From NCBI RefSeq assembly GCF_036188265.1, contig NZ_CP108093.1:2418001-2482000 (forward strand): DNA of 64,000 bases, given 5' to 3'. The notes under the pieces were generated by a model that worked only from the letters and a program-made list of their open reading frames with translations, ran no database searches and was not told the origin of the DNA. This document shows positions 1 through 8,726 of this stretch, one piece after another. The position numbers and the translations under genes are program-made. This DNA comes from Streptomyces sp. NBC_00247. Its GTDB lineage: Bacteria; Actinomycetota; Actinomycetes; Streptomycetales; Streptomycetaceae. Each line of letters starts with the position of its first letter. The first letter of the stretch is position 1.

Positions 1-1688
1 GTGAGCAGGGCGGTGCGGTAGGCGGAGTCGCCGGTGGTGGTGAAGAGTTCGGCGGCGGCCCAGTAGAACTCGTCCGTCACGTCGCCATCGCTGTACGTCC
101 CGCCGCCGGTGCCGTCCGCCGGGTCGGCGTACACGGCGGGGTGCGCGGAGGCGGCCTTCCAGGCGGTGGTGGCCGCCCGCAGGCAGCGGTCGGCGAACTC
201 CTGGTCGTACGGGGCGAAGAGGCGTGCGCACTGGGCGCCGGTCGCGGCGAGGTTGAGGGTCGCGGCGGTCGACGGGGCGTGCAGCCGGCGGGGTTGGGGG
301 TCCTGGTCCGGGAGGGTGGGGATGCCGGTCCAGGCGGCGTCGTGCACCTTGTGGTGGACCATGCCCGCGAGCGGTTCACCGGCCGGTACCTGCATGCGGA
401 GCAGGAAGTCCAGCTCCCAGCGGGCCTCGTCGAGGATGTCGGGCACGTCGTTGCCGCGTTCCGGGACGCGCAGGGAGCCGTCGGCGAGTTGGGCGCCTTC
501 GGCGTCGGCGGCGGTCAGGGTCCGCTCGTACGTGTCCATCAACTGAGCCACCGCGATACCGCCGTTGACCACGTACTTGCCGTGGTCGCCCGCGTCGTAC
601 CAGCCGCCCTGGACGTCGAGGCGGTAGTCGCAGACACCGGGGACGCAGGGCACGTCGGTGTCGCCCTGGTTGGGGGACGTACCGGCGTGTCCGGCGGGGC
701 GCGCGTACTCCTCGCCGACGAGGTCCGCCTCGATCGGGATGCCACTGCGGTTGTGGTAGAAGTACGCCAACGCGTCGGAGCGCAGGCCGTCGTAGAGGTC
801 GGCGCGCACCGAGAACGGCTCGCTGACCTGGCCGTCGACGTCCACGGTGTAGCCGTCGCCGACGGCGGTGAGGGCGCTGAAGTCGAAGGTGTGGACGCGC
901 TGGTGGGAGGTCGGGTCCTCGCCGCCGGGGACGGTCGTGCCGGTGGCCGCGGTGGTTCCGCCGGCGGCCTTCACCGTCCAGGTCAGCGGCGCGTCGGCGT
1001 CCGTCACCACGGTGCCGGCCTTGGTGCCGTACGGGAGGTAGCCGACCTGGTTGACGCGGACCGGGGAGCCGGTGTCGGGGACGTACACGGGCGGTTCGGC
1101 GCCTCCGCGCAGCGAGACGTCGTCGAAGCAGAAGGTGGTGGCCCGTTCGCCGCCGCCGATCTGGAGGGCGACCTGTGCGCCCGGCCGGTCGGCGGTGGCG
1201 GTGAACGTGTGGGTGACCGTGACCGGTTCGGCGCCGACCGGGTCGGCGGTGGCGAGTTCGGTGGTCCAGGGCTCGACGGCCTCCTGGACGCGGGTCTGCA
1301 CGGTCAGCGGCACGGTGGAGCTCGCGGTGTAGCTGAGGAGGTACGTCTCCCCGGCCACGAGCGGCACGTCGTTCTGGCCGACGATGACGTCCCAGGCGTT
1401 GGCCGTGCCGGCCGGGACGTCGGCGCAGAGGCGTCCGTCGACGACCGTCCCGGAGGTGTTCGCCGTCCACCACCAGGGCGCGGTACCGGCGGAGAAGTCA
1501 CCGTTGGTGATCTGCTCGGCGCCTTCGGCGGGTGCGGGTTCGTCGGCCGCGGCGGCGCCGGGTGCGGCGAGCACCGCGGCCAGCAGGGCGGCGGCCGTCG
1601 CACCGGACAGCCGCGCGAGGGACCGGGCGCTGCGGCGGTGCGACGGGCGGGGGCGCGAGGTACGGAGGCGTGGGGGCGGGGCGTTCAC
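1..1688 (-). CDS. Secreted GH9 endoglucanase (cellulase), 3' end cut by window edge
   Basis: An inverting glycoside hydrolase of family 9, expected to cut beta-1,4-glucan outside the cell. 562 codons are visible; the C-terminus lies off the left edge. In order: a signal peptide (residues about 17-48, RR then an alanine/leucine core ending AAAA|D), a CBM4/9-like carbohydrate-binding domain (about 58-190, starting ITNGDFSAGTAPWWW), the Ig-like CelD_N domain (VNQVGYLPYGTKAG, about 210-290) and the start of the catalytic (alpha/alpha)6 barrel with the GH9 motif GGWYDAGDHGKYVVNGG near residue 361, which carries catalytic Asp residues. Start: GTG at 1688 with AAAGGTG just upstream. A perfect CebR box lies about 57 bp upstream, so cellobiose/cellotriose induction is likely. 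Transcribed away from the HEAT gene. The general acid Glu near the C-terminus cannot be seen. Confidence 0.93.
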   Translation of the reverse strand, partial: MNAPPPRLRTSRPRPSHRRSARSLARLSGATAAALLAAVLAAPGAAAADEPAPAEGAEQITNGDFSAGTAPWWWTANTSGTVVDGRLCADVPAGTANAWDVIVGQNDVPLVAGETYLLSYTASSTVPLTVQTRVQEAVEPWTTELATADPVGAEPVTVTHTFTATADRPGAQVALQIGGGERATTFCFDDVSLRGGAEPPVYVPDTGSPVRVNQVGYLPYGTKAGTVVTDADAPLTWTVKAAGGTTAATGTTVPGGEDPTSHQRVHTFDFSALTAVGDGYTVDVDGQVSEPFSVRADLYDGLRSDALAYFYHNRSGIPIEADLVGEEYARPAGHAGTSPNQGDTDVPCVPGVCDYRLDVQGGWYDAGDHGKYVVNGGIAVAQLMDTYERTLTAADAEGAQLADGSLRVPERGNDVPDILDEARWELDFLLRMQVPAGEPLAGMVHHKVHDAAWTGIPTLPDQDPQPRRLHAPSTAATLNLAATGAQCARLFAPYDQEFADRCLRAATTAWKAASAHPAVYADPADGTGGGTYSDGDVTDEFYWAAAELFTTTGDSAYRTALL

Positions 1689-1744
1689 CGGGACACCTTT
1701 CGTCGTGCGTCGGCGGGGTGCGGATGGGGGGAGCGATCCAAAGG

Positions 1745-1758
1745 TGGGAGCGCTCCCA
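1745..1758. promoter_or_regulatory. CebR operator (CebR box)
   Basis: The sequence is TGGGAGCGCTCCCA, a perfect 14-bp palindrome identical to the consensus bound by the LacI-family cellulose repressor CebR in Streptomyces. It lies 57 bp upstream of the GH9 start codon, where a repressor could block the promoter. It also lies upstream of the rightward HEAT gene, but 220 bp from that start, so control of the cellulase is the simpler reading. Confidence 0.9.
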
Positions 1759-1980
1759 CAGTCGGGGCCCATTCTGGAGCCGGGCGCATCGTTCCGCCAG
1801 GGTCATGACATAACCAACTGTCGGCCGCGGCGCGCGTCCGCCCCCTCCGGCGAGCGGGTCGCCCCGCGCGGACAGCCCGCGGGCGTCGCTTTGTCACACC
1901 CCCGCGCGATGATGGCGGACGGTGCGGGCGGACCACGTCCGGCCCTTCCCGCCGGGCCGGCGGCCGGACGGAGGAGCTTC

Positions 1981-3324
1981 GTGAAGGTGCGACCGCCCGG
2001 GGACCCGGAACCGCTCGGGGACCTGGTCCGGGATCTGGCGCGCCCGGAGCGGCGCGGGCCCGCGTCGGAGGAGCTGTCCCGGGGCGGGGCCGCGGCGGCG
2101 CAGACCCTCGTGCGCGCACTGACGGACCCCTCGTCGCCCCTGACCTGGCGGGAGGCGGCTCCCGTACTCCGGCGTATCGGGGAGCCGGCGTTCGACCGTC
2201 TGGTGCGCGGACTCCTCGACGCGCCCACGGAGAAGGCCCGCGACGAAGCCGGTCACGCCTTCGTCCGGCTGGGCATCGGGGTCGCCGACCGCTACGCCGG
2301 CGCTCTGTCCCACCCGTCACCCCTCGTCCGCCGCCAGTCGGTACGCGGGATCGGGCTCTGCGCGGGCGAGGGCCGCACGGCCCTTCTCCCGCTGCTTCCC
2401 CTGCTCGGCGACACCGATCGCGAGGTCGCCCGGCAGGCGCGGGACACCTTGATGGCGGGCGGCACGGAGGCCGCGGAGATTCTCGTACCGCTCCTCCGGC
2501 GGATCCGGCGGGACGGCCCGGGGAGGCAGCGCGCCGGGGCCTTGTCCGTGCTCGCCCGACTCGGCGGCGAGAGCGCGCTGTCCGAGCGCGACGTGGCGGC
2601 GGTCGAGCGGCTCGTCCGTGTGAAGGCCCTGGACGAGCGGCCCACCGCGTCCTGGGCCTGCTGGAACCACTGGATCGCGGTGCCGAGCGGGGACCAGGCG
2701 GGGATCATCGGCACGCTGGGCCTCGTCGCTCCGAGACCGGTGACCTTCGCGCTCGGCAACGACATCGTGGACGCCGACGGCCACGAGGCCGGACCGGACG
2801 ACCCGTCCGGTTTCGCCCGGGTCTTCGTCACCCCCGAACTCGACGGGTGGACCTTCGTGCTGGGCGCGTGGTGCGACCCCTGCGGCGCGGAGCGCGCGGA
2901 GGACGTCCTGAGGCTCTGCACGCTGCTCAGCACGCGCTACGGAAGCGCCCAGGCGTACTACTACGGCGCCCAGCACGACGGCTCGGGATGGCTCGCCGCC
3001 GAACGGGGCACGGTGATCCGGCGTTACTGCGAGACCGGCGACGGCGAGGACCATCTGCTGACCCTCGGCGATCCTCTGCCGTTCGAGCGGGCGCGGCGGG
3101 CGGAACTCGGCCTCCGCCCGGAGTGGGACCCGGCGCTGGAGTCCGACGACGACGCGGACGAGTGGAAGTGGGCCGCGTTCGACCTCGCGCCCGGGATCGC
3201 CGAGTCGTTCGGAGCCAGCCCGCTCACCATCGGCCCCGAGACCGTCATGCGCGGTGGTGGCGTGGTCGCCCTGACCCCGTACGGGGTCGCCCACGGCGTG
3301 CCCGCGGGCGCCCACCCCGTCTGA
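1981..3324 (+). CDS. HEAT-repeat protein of unknown function
   Basis: 447 aa. The first roughly 220 residues form helical HEAT/PBS-like repeats with alternating Leu/Ala/Arg helices (for example PLLGDTDREVARQARDTL and ILVPLLRRIRRDGPG), a scaffold for protein contacts. The C-terminal half (from about residue 230) is a separate globular region rich in Trp and acidic residues, with WTFVLGAWCDPC and YYYGAQHDGSGW, for which I recognise no family. No signal peptide or membrane segment, so probably cytosolic. Start: GTG at 1981 with GGAGG six bases upstream is preferred over the in-frame ATGs at 1909 and 1912, which have no ribosome site. It stands alone; its stop codon lies inside the terminator shared with the convergent lyase gene. 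Confidence 0.75.
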   Translation: MKVRPPGDPEPLGDLVRDLARPERRGPASEELSRGGAAAAQTLVRALTDPSSPLTWREAAPVLRRIGEPAFDRLVRGLLDAPTEKARDEAGHAFVRLGIGVADRYAGALSHPSPLVRRQSVRGIGLCAGEGRTALLPLLPLLGDTDREVARQARDTLMAGGTEAAEILVPLLRRIRRDGPGRQRAGALSVLARLGGESALSERDVAAVERLVRVKALDERPTASWACWNHWIAVPSGDQAGIIGTLGLVAPRPVTFALGNDIVDADGHEAGPDDPSGFARVFVTPELDGWTFVLGAWCDPCGAERAEDVLRLCTLLSTRYGSAQAYYYGAQHDGSGWLAAERGTVIRRYCETGDGEDHLLTLGDPLPFERARRAELGLRPEWDPALESDDDADEWKWAAFDLAPGIAESFGASPLTIGPETVMRGGGVVALTPYGVAHGVPAGAHPV

Positions 3325-3395
3325 AGCGTGTTGCGGAAGTCCCGCCTGTCCGGCGGCGTCCGGACGGACGGCGCTGCTTTCGCAACGCGCTTCAG
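3321..3395. terminator. Long inverted repeat, probable bidirectional terminator
   Basis: Two 19-base arms, 3321-3339 (CTGAAGCGTGTTGCGGAAG) and 3377-3395 (CTTTCGCAACGCGCTTCAG), are inverted copies with two mismatches around a 37-base GC-rich loop. The element sits between the convergent HEAT and lyase genes and includes the HEAT stop codon, so it probably stops transcription from both sides. Confidence 0.65.
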
Positions 3396-3409
3396 GTCGG
3401 GTGTCCGGG

Positions 3410-6313
3410 TCACCCCAGCGTCACGGTCAGCACCGGCGGGTACGCCTTGTTCTCACGGGAGTTGAGGACGACGGCGAGGCCGGGTGCGGCCTGGGCCAGG
3501 GCGAGGGAGACCCGACCGGGGACGGCCGCCGCGACCTGGGCGGTGACGTCGAAGGTGAGCCAGGACGGTACGGCGGAGGCCGGGGCGTCCGCGCGGGCGG
3601 TGCCGAGGGCGGGGCGGGTGTTCCAGGTGAGGGCGGATTCGGTCCAGGCGGTGTCGGCGACCCCGTACGCGGTGACGACGGCGTCGGTGCCGCCGGAGTC
3701 GGAGACGAATCCATGGACGGAGAGGGTGGCGGAGGAGATCCGGCCGGTGAGCGCCGAGGTGTCGAAGGCCAGGTAGGACTGCCGGTCGAAGCCGCCGCCG
3801 GTGGCGTTCTTCACCACGAGGGTGGTGGCGGTGGCGTAGGAGGTGTCGGCGTAGGCGCCGTCCCGGACGTAGCCGTCCGCGACGGGGGCGAGGGCGGCAC
3901 CGGTGACCGTGAAGACGGCCTCGGCGGTGGCTCCGGCGGCGCCCGCGGTGTTCACGGTGAAGGCGAGGGTCGGGGAGGCCGTGTCGACGGTGATCCGGGG
4001 GTCGGCGCCCACGGCCGTGCCGGTGTGGACGAGCCGCACGGTGACCGAGGACGCGGTGTGCGTGGGGTCGGAGACCGCCACCGTCAAGGCGGTCCGGGTG
4101 CGGCGCAGGATCACCGAGCAGGGGGCGCTGACCGTGATGCCCGCCGCCGTGCCGGCCGCGAAGAAGTTGGCGGCGACGACTCCGGAGCAGTTCTCCCGGA
4201 TCGCCTGGACGACCGGGGTGTTGGCCAGGATCTCCACGGTGGGCTCGGCGGCGCGGGCCGCCGTGCGGGAGGCGGTGGCGCCCGGCAGCAGGACGTAGGC
4301 GTACGTGTCGTTCGCCGGGGCGGTGCCGTGGGAGAGGCCGAGGGTGAGGTAGCGCCGGGTGGAGGCGGTGGTGGTGCCGCCGGTGTTGATGTCGTGCCAG
4401 GAGCCGGTGCGGTCGGTGCGGGAGGCCCGGACGGTGGCGCCGCCGGGGAAGAGGTAGCCGCCGACCCCCGCGAGGTGCGCCCAGCCGGTGGCGTCGAGGG
4501 TGTCGGCCCAGCCTGCGGTGGACGGCCGGGCGGTGCCGTCGACGGTCAGCCTCGGGGCGGTGCGGGCGCCCGGGGCGCCGAGGTTGCGGTGCTCGACGGT
4601 GGTCACGACCTCGGCGCCGCTGCCGCCGGTGATGCCCGCGCCGAGGCAGACGACGGAGTCGTCCAGGCAGAACCACGACTTCTTCGCGGTGAGGGTCGAG
4701 CCGTGGGCGCGGAAGTCGAGCCCGAGGCTGCCGTACGTACCGTCGAGGCTCGCGCCGCCCGCCCAGGTGGCGGCGGGGCGGGTTCCCGTACCCGCCGCGT
4801 CGGCGAGGGGGGTGGTGTCCGTGGTGGTGCCGGGCATCCGCTTCGGGTCGGCGGTGGGCCAGAAGTCGTCGGTGAAGTGGCCCGGATCGCCGGTGAGGTA
4901 GAGGTAGGCCATGCCGTCGCCGGTGTGCCAGCCGTGCAGGTTCTCGCCGTTCATCGACTCGTAGCGGGCGATGCGCGCGGAGGAGAGGGACAGCGCGAGC
5001 GCCCAGCCCTCGCCCCGGTGGACGGCCCGGTCCATGTTCGGGAACTGGAGGTGCCCGACGGGTTCGGGGAGGGCTTTCAGCCGGCGGTCGGCCAGGACCG
5101 GGGCGGCGAGGGCGACCCCCGCGATACCGGCGGTGGCGCTGTAGGGGGCGTACGCCTCGCCCCGGGTGATCCAGCCCTTCGCCAGGCCCTTGAAGCGGGT
5201 GGCCTGCTCGGTGGTGGGGGCGGAGAGCGCGGCGCGCAGTACGGCTTGGGCGGTGAGGTTGCCGTCGTAGAAGTCGGTCTCGGCGGCGCGGCTGACGGCC
5301 CGGCCCCGGACCGCGTCCATGCAGAGGCCGTTCCAGATCCACGGGGCGAACGCGGTGTCGACCGAGGTGTGGATGTGCGCGGCGGCGGGGTCGGTGACCT
5401 CGTGCCGGGAGCCGCGCAGCAGCTGGAAGAGGTTGGTGAGCCCGCGCAGCAGCACCATGCCGTACGTGCCGGTGTAGGGGATGTACGAGTGCTGGACGAA
5501 GGAGCCGTCTGCGTAGAGCCCGTCGTCAAAGGTGACGTACGGGAACACGTCGGAGAGGCCCGCGACGGCTGCGGCGACGCGTTCGTCGCTGCGGCCGAGG
5601 ACCCCCCGCAGGGCGACGACCTGGCACAGGTCGACGCGGTTGGCGCCGGTGGAGGTGGTGCGGTCGGCGCCGTACCGGTTCTGGGTGGGGTCGGGCACGA
5701 AGTGGTCGATCGCAGCCGCCCAGTCGGCGAGCTGGGCCTCGGTGAGCAGGGGGTGGACGAGGACGGCCGCGTTGTTGAGGGCGACGGGGCAGCCGATCTC
5801 CCACTCCCACCAGTTGCCGACCTCCACGGCGGTGGCGTTGTACGCCTGGGCGTGCAGGAAGTCGAGCCCGGCCACGATGCCGGCGCCGAGCTCGGCGGAG
5901 CCGTACAGGGCGCGCCCGCTGCCGTCGGTGGCGGTGGCGCCCTCGGTGGCGTAGGCGGTGGCGAGCGAGGCGAGCGCCTTGTATCCGGCGGTGATGTTGG
6001 CGGGGACGGTGAGCGGTTTGCCGGGCCAGAGGGAGTTGCCCGCGGCGTCCGGCGCCATGGTGTTCCACAGGTCGGTCGCGCCGGTGGACAGGACGGTCAG
6101 CGCGGGGGCGTAGTCGGCGTCGGTGGCATCGATGTCACCGCCGGTCAGCAGGGCGGCCCAGGTCTCGCGCAGGACGTCGAAGGCGTCGCCTTCGGCCGCT
6201 GCCGGGGTGGCGCCGGGCAGCAGCTGGAGGCCGCCCGCGGCGCCGGCCAGGGCCAGCGCGAGCGCGGACATGAAGCCGCGGCGGCCGAACGGTGCGGCGG
6301 TGGTCTCGTGCAC
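3410..6313 (-). CDS. Secreted PL8 polysaccharide lyase (hyaluronate/chondroitin AC/xanthan lyase family)
   Basis: 967 aa. Cleaves uronic-acid polymers by beta-elimination outside the cell, leaving unsaturated oligosaccharides. An N-terminal RRGFM plus hydrophobic stretch (about 10-45) is a Tat-like signal. The PL8 (alpha/alpha) toroid follows, with aromatic patch NWWEWEIG, the Asn region ALNNAAVLV (about 178), catalytic QHSYIPYTGTYG (His about 274, Tyr about 283) and RYESMNGEN (about 449); then the central and C-terminal beta domains. The last ~155 residues (ADGYVRDGAYADTSY onward) resemble a DNRLRE/CBM-like beta module, a plausible substrate-binding add-on. Start: GTG at 6313 with AGGAGG six bases upstream beats the ATG at 6346, which has no ribosome site. 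Last gene of the leftward uptake cluster; the sulfatase nearby points to sulfated glycosaminoglycans, but xanthan or hyaluronan cannot be excluded. Confidence 0.92.
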   Translation of the reverse strand: MHETTAAPFGRRGFMSALALALAGAAGGLQLLPGATPAAAEGDAFDVLRETWAALLTGGDIDATDADYAPALTVLSTGATDLWNTMAPDAAGNSLWPGKPLTVPANITAGYKALASLATAYATEGATATDGSGRALYGSAELGAGIVAGLDFLHAQAYNATAVEVGNWWEWEIGCPVALNNAAVLVHPLLTEAQLADWAAAIDHFVPDPTQNRYGADRTTSTGANRVDLCQVVALRGVLGRSDERVAAAVAGLSDVFPYVTFDDGLYADGSFVQHSYIPYTGTYGMVLLRGLTNLFQLLRGSRHEVTDPAAAHIHTSVDTAFAPWIWNGLCMDAVRGRAVSRAAETDFYDGNLTAQAVLRAALSAPTTEQATRFKGLAKGWITRGEAYAPYSATAGIAGVALAAPVLADRRLKALPEPVGHLQFPNMDRAVHRGEGWALALSLSSARIARYESMNGENLHGWHTGDGMAYLYLTGDPGHFTDDFWPTADPKRMPGTTTDTTPLADAAGTGTRPAATWAGGASLDGTYGSLGLDFRAHGSTLTAKKSWFCLDDSVVCLGAGITGGSGAEVVTTVEHRNLGAPGARTAPRLTVDGTARPSTAGWADTLDATGWAHLAGVGGYLFPGGATVRASRTDRTGSWHDINTGGTTTASTRRYLTLGLSHGTAPANDTYAYVLLPGATASRTAARAAEPTVEILANTPVVQAIRENCSGVVAANFFAAGTAAGITVSAPCSVILRRTRTALTVAVSDPTHTASSVTVRLVHTGTAVGADPRITVDTASPTLAFTVNTAGAAGATAEAVFTVTGAALAPVADGYVRDGAYADTSYATATTLVVKNATGGGFDRQSYLAFDTSALTGRISSATLSVHGFVSDSGGTDAVVTAYGVADTAWTESALTWNTRPALGTARADAPASAVPSWLTFDVTAQVAAAVPGRVSLALAQAAPGLAVVLNSRENKAYPPVLTVTLG

Positions 6314-6437
6314 TGAATCCTCCTCGGGGGGGCGGAGCTTCGACATGTGCGGTGGTGCGTTCCGTGCCAGTGCCGGTGATGCCGGTGGCGCTCACGGTGC
6401 TGGTGGTTCTGGTGGTACGGACTCGGGTGTGGACGGG

Positions 6438-7466
6438 TCAGGCGGCGGAGGCGCCGGCCGGCACCGGGGTTTCGACGCGTGCGCCGGTGGCGCTGGAGCG
6501 GTAGACCGCCTCGATGATTTCGACGACGTGCCGCCCGTGGTCCGCCGTGACGGCCGGCGCGCTCTCGCCGCGTACCGCCGCGCGGAACGCGGCCAGTTGC
6601 GCGGCGAACGCCCGGGGCACGTCCTGGGAGGACTCGGCGGCGAGCACGGTGGGGACGCTGCCGGGCACGTGCTCGGTGTGCAGGGTCGCGCCGGACCCGC
6701 GCGCCACCCGGATCGCGCCGCGCTCGCCGATCAGGAGCAGCTCGTCGCGGGAGGGCAGCCCGGTGCTGGTGACGCCGATGTGGCCGACGAGGCCCCCTTC
6801 CAGCTCCAGCCGGGCCATCATGTCGGTCTCGATGCCGGGGAGCGCGCCGGCCCGGTGCACCGCGTTGGCGCTGACCGCGCGGACCCGGCGGCCGGCCAGC
6901 CAGACGAGCCGGTCCACACAGTGCGTACCGATGTTGACGAAGACACCGCCGCCGGAGACCGCCGGGTCGAAGAACCAGGCGGGACGGCTGCCCGGCCGGT
7001 AGTCGGTGGAGCGCCAGTCGCTGACGGCGAGCAGTTCGCCGATGGCGTCGGCGTCGAGCGCCGCGCGGGCGGCCACCATCGGGGGCAGGAAGTGCTGGAT
7101 GTGCCCCACGAAGAGCGTCACCCCGGCGTCCGCGCAGGCCTGCTCCATGACCGTGCACTCGGCCGAGTTGGTGGCCATGGGCTTCTCGACGAGGACATGC
7201 AGACCGGCCGCCGCGCTGTCGGTCACGATCGCGGTGTGCAGGGCGTGCGGGGTGTTGACCACGACGGCGTCGACGGTGCCCGAGGCGATCAGTGCGCGGT
7301 GGTCGGTGAACACGGCGGCGCCCAGGGGACCGGCGACCCCGCGCGCGGTCGCTTCCACGAGGTCGCAGACGGCCGTGACACGCACCCCAAAGGCGGTCTC
7401 GGCGGCCTGCGCGTGCAGGACGCCGACCGCTCCGGCGCCGATCAGACCGAGCCGTATGTCCGTCAC
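6438..7466 (-). CDS. Gfo/Idh/MocA family NAD(P)-dependent oxidoreductase
   Basis: 342 aa. N-terminal Rossmann fold with GLIGAGAVGVLHAQA at residues 7-21, the family motif EKPMATNSAE near residue 95 (the Lys is catalytic or substrate-contacting) and a C-terminal alpha/beta substrate domain with GGGVFVNIGTHCVDRL, whose His is the usual active-site residue. Members oxidise or reduce sugars, inositols and amino sugars; the exact substrate cannot be read here. It lies between the transport/regulator genes and the lyase, so it probably acts on a monosaccharide released from the imported oligosaccharide. Start: GTG at 7466 with GGGAG eight bases upstream. Confidence 0.9.
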   Translation of the reverse strand: MTDIRLGLIGAGAVGVLHAQAAETAFGVRVTAVCDLVEATARGVAGPLGAAVFTDHRALIASGTVDAVVVNTPHALHTAIVTDSAAAGLHVLVEKPMATNSAECTVMEQACADAGVTLFVGHIQHFLPPMVAARAALDADAIGELLAVSDWRSTDYRPGSRPAWFFDPAVSGGGVFVNIGTHCVDRLVWLAGRRVRAVSANAVHRAGALPGIETDMMARLELEGGLVGHIGVTSTGLPSRDELLLIGERGAIRVARGSGATLHTEHVPGSVPTVLAAESSQDVPRAFAAQLAAFRAAVRGESAPAVTADHGRHVVEIIEAVYRSSATGARVETPVPAGASAA

Positions 7467-7554
7467 GAGGTGATCTCCCGTTGCTTGGGTGAGGGGGTGG
7501 GTGAGGGGAAGGCGGTGGTGGAGGTGGTGGCCGCCGGGCGGTGGCCGCCGCGGG

Positions 7555-8709
7555 TCAGGTGGGCCGGGCGCCGCAGGACTGGCGGACGGTGATGCTGGGG
7601 CGCAGCAGGATGCGGTGGCGGGCCGATCCGGGTTCGCGGAGCCGTCGCAGCAGCGTCTCGGCGGCGGTGCGGCCCAGCAGGTGTTTGGGGGGCGCCACGG
7701 CAGTGAGCGGGATGTCGGCGAGGTCGGCGATCTCGTCGTCGTACGCGACGAGTGCGAGATCGTCGGGGACGGTGAGCCCGGCCCGGCGGGCGGCGCCCTC
7801 CAGGAGTGCGGCCTGCCGGTCGCCGAAGCAGACGGCGGCGGTGGCGCCGCCCGCCCGGAGCGCGGCGAGGGCGCGGTCGGCGGTGGCGGGACTCCACTCC
7901 TGCCGGGTCGCCTCGAACTCCGTTGTCGCGCAGCCGAGTTCGGCCGCAGCCTGACGGTACCCCTCGATCAGCGGCGGGGCGGTCGGGGCGGGTGCGCGCA
8001 GGACGAGCCCGATCGAGCGGTGGCCCAGTGCGGCGAGGTGCCGTACCGCGTCGTAGGCGCCCGCCTCGTGGTGGGTGCAGACGTACTCGCTGGTGTCGCC
8101 GAGCGAGGTGCCGCGCCGCTCGATCAGGACGGCCGGGACCGGCAGAGCGGCGATCCGTGCCAGGTAACTCTCGCGGTGCTCGGGCCCGTTGAAGGTGGGG
8201 ACGAGCAGCAGTCCGTCCGCTCCGCCGTCGAGGAGATCCGCCACGTCCCTCGCTTCGCGCTCCTGGTCGTAACCGGAGCAGGTGAGCAGCAGCCGGGCGC
8301 CGGCGGCGGACAGCCCCTCCTCGATGCCCTGGAGGACCTGCGGGTAGTAGAAGGTGGTGTCGGGGACGAGTACGCCGATCAGGGCGCGGGCGGTGCGGGG
8401 GGCGTCGGGTGCCAGGACGAAGGTGCCAGAGCCCTGCCTGCGCACGACGAGCCCCTCGGCGATCAGTTCGTCCACCGCGCGGCGCACGGTGGAGACCGAC
8501 GAGCCGCTGCCGAGGGCGAGTTGCTTCTCGGTGGGCAGGCGTCCGCCGACCGGCCAGACTCCGGCGCGCACCTGCTGCCGCAGCTCTTGGGCGAGCAACC
8601 GGAACTTGAGGTCCTTGGGCCCCTCCGCGACGGCCCTGCGGCCGGGCGTCTCGTGGGCCCTGTCGGCGGGCGGGTTGTCGTCCATGCCGTCGGGCGTGTT
8701 GTCGTCCAT
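7555..8709 (-). CDS. GntR-type HTH with LacI-type sugar sensor, transcriptional regulator
   Basis: 384 aa. A winged helix of the GntR family (about residues 27-90, with GGRLPTEKQLALGSGSSVS and EGLVVRRQGSGTFVL) is joined to a periplasmic-binding-protein-like sensor of the LacI/GalR type (about 105-380, with IGVLVPDTTFYYPQVLQGIE and LVAYDDEIADLADIPLTAV). This is the AraR-like architecture, used for sugar-responsive repressors. It sits 17 bp after the second permease gene in the same direction, so it most likely senses the imported oligosaccharide and controls the cluster and possibly the divergent sulfatase. Start: ATG at 8709 with AGGGAG six bases upstream. Confidence 0.92.
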   Translation of the reverse strand: MDDNTPDGMDDNPPADRAHETPGRRAVAEGPKDLKFRLLAQELRQQVRAGVWPVGGRLPTEKQLALGSGSSVSTVRRAVDELIAEGLVVRRQGSGTFVLAPDAPRTARALIGVLVPDTTFYYPQVLQGIEEGLSAAGARLLLTCSGYDQEREARDVADLLDGGADGLLLVPTFNGPEHRESYLARIAALPVPAVLIERRGTSLGDTSEYVCTHHEAGAYDAVRHLAALGHRSIGLVLRAPAPTAPPLIEGYRQAAAELGCATTEFEATRQEWSPATADRALAALRAGGATAAVCFGDRQAALLEGAARRAGLTVPDDLALVAYDDEIADLADIPLTAVAPPKHLLGRTAAETLLRRLREPGSARHRILLRPSITVRQSCGARPT

Positions 8710-8726
8710 GTCGTCTCCCTCGGAGG

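Noticed and set aside
141..1808. Long rightward open frames across the GH9 region
   Set aside because: They are antisense shadows of the cellulase: no ribosome site, extreme Gly/Val/Arg composition, while the leftward frame carries clear CBM and GH9 motifs.
3401..6316. A 971-codon rightward open frame opposite the PL8 gene
   Set aside because: Glycine/valine-rich antisense frame typical of high-GC DNA; the PL8 catalytic motifs lie on the other strand.
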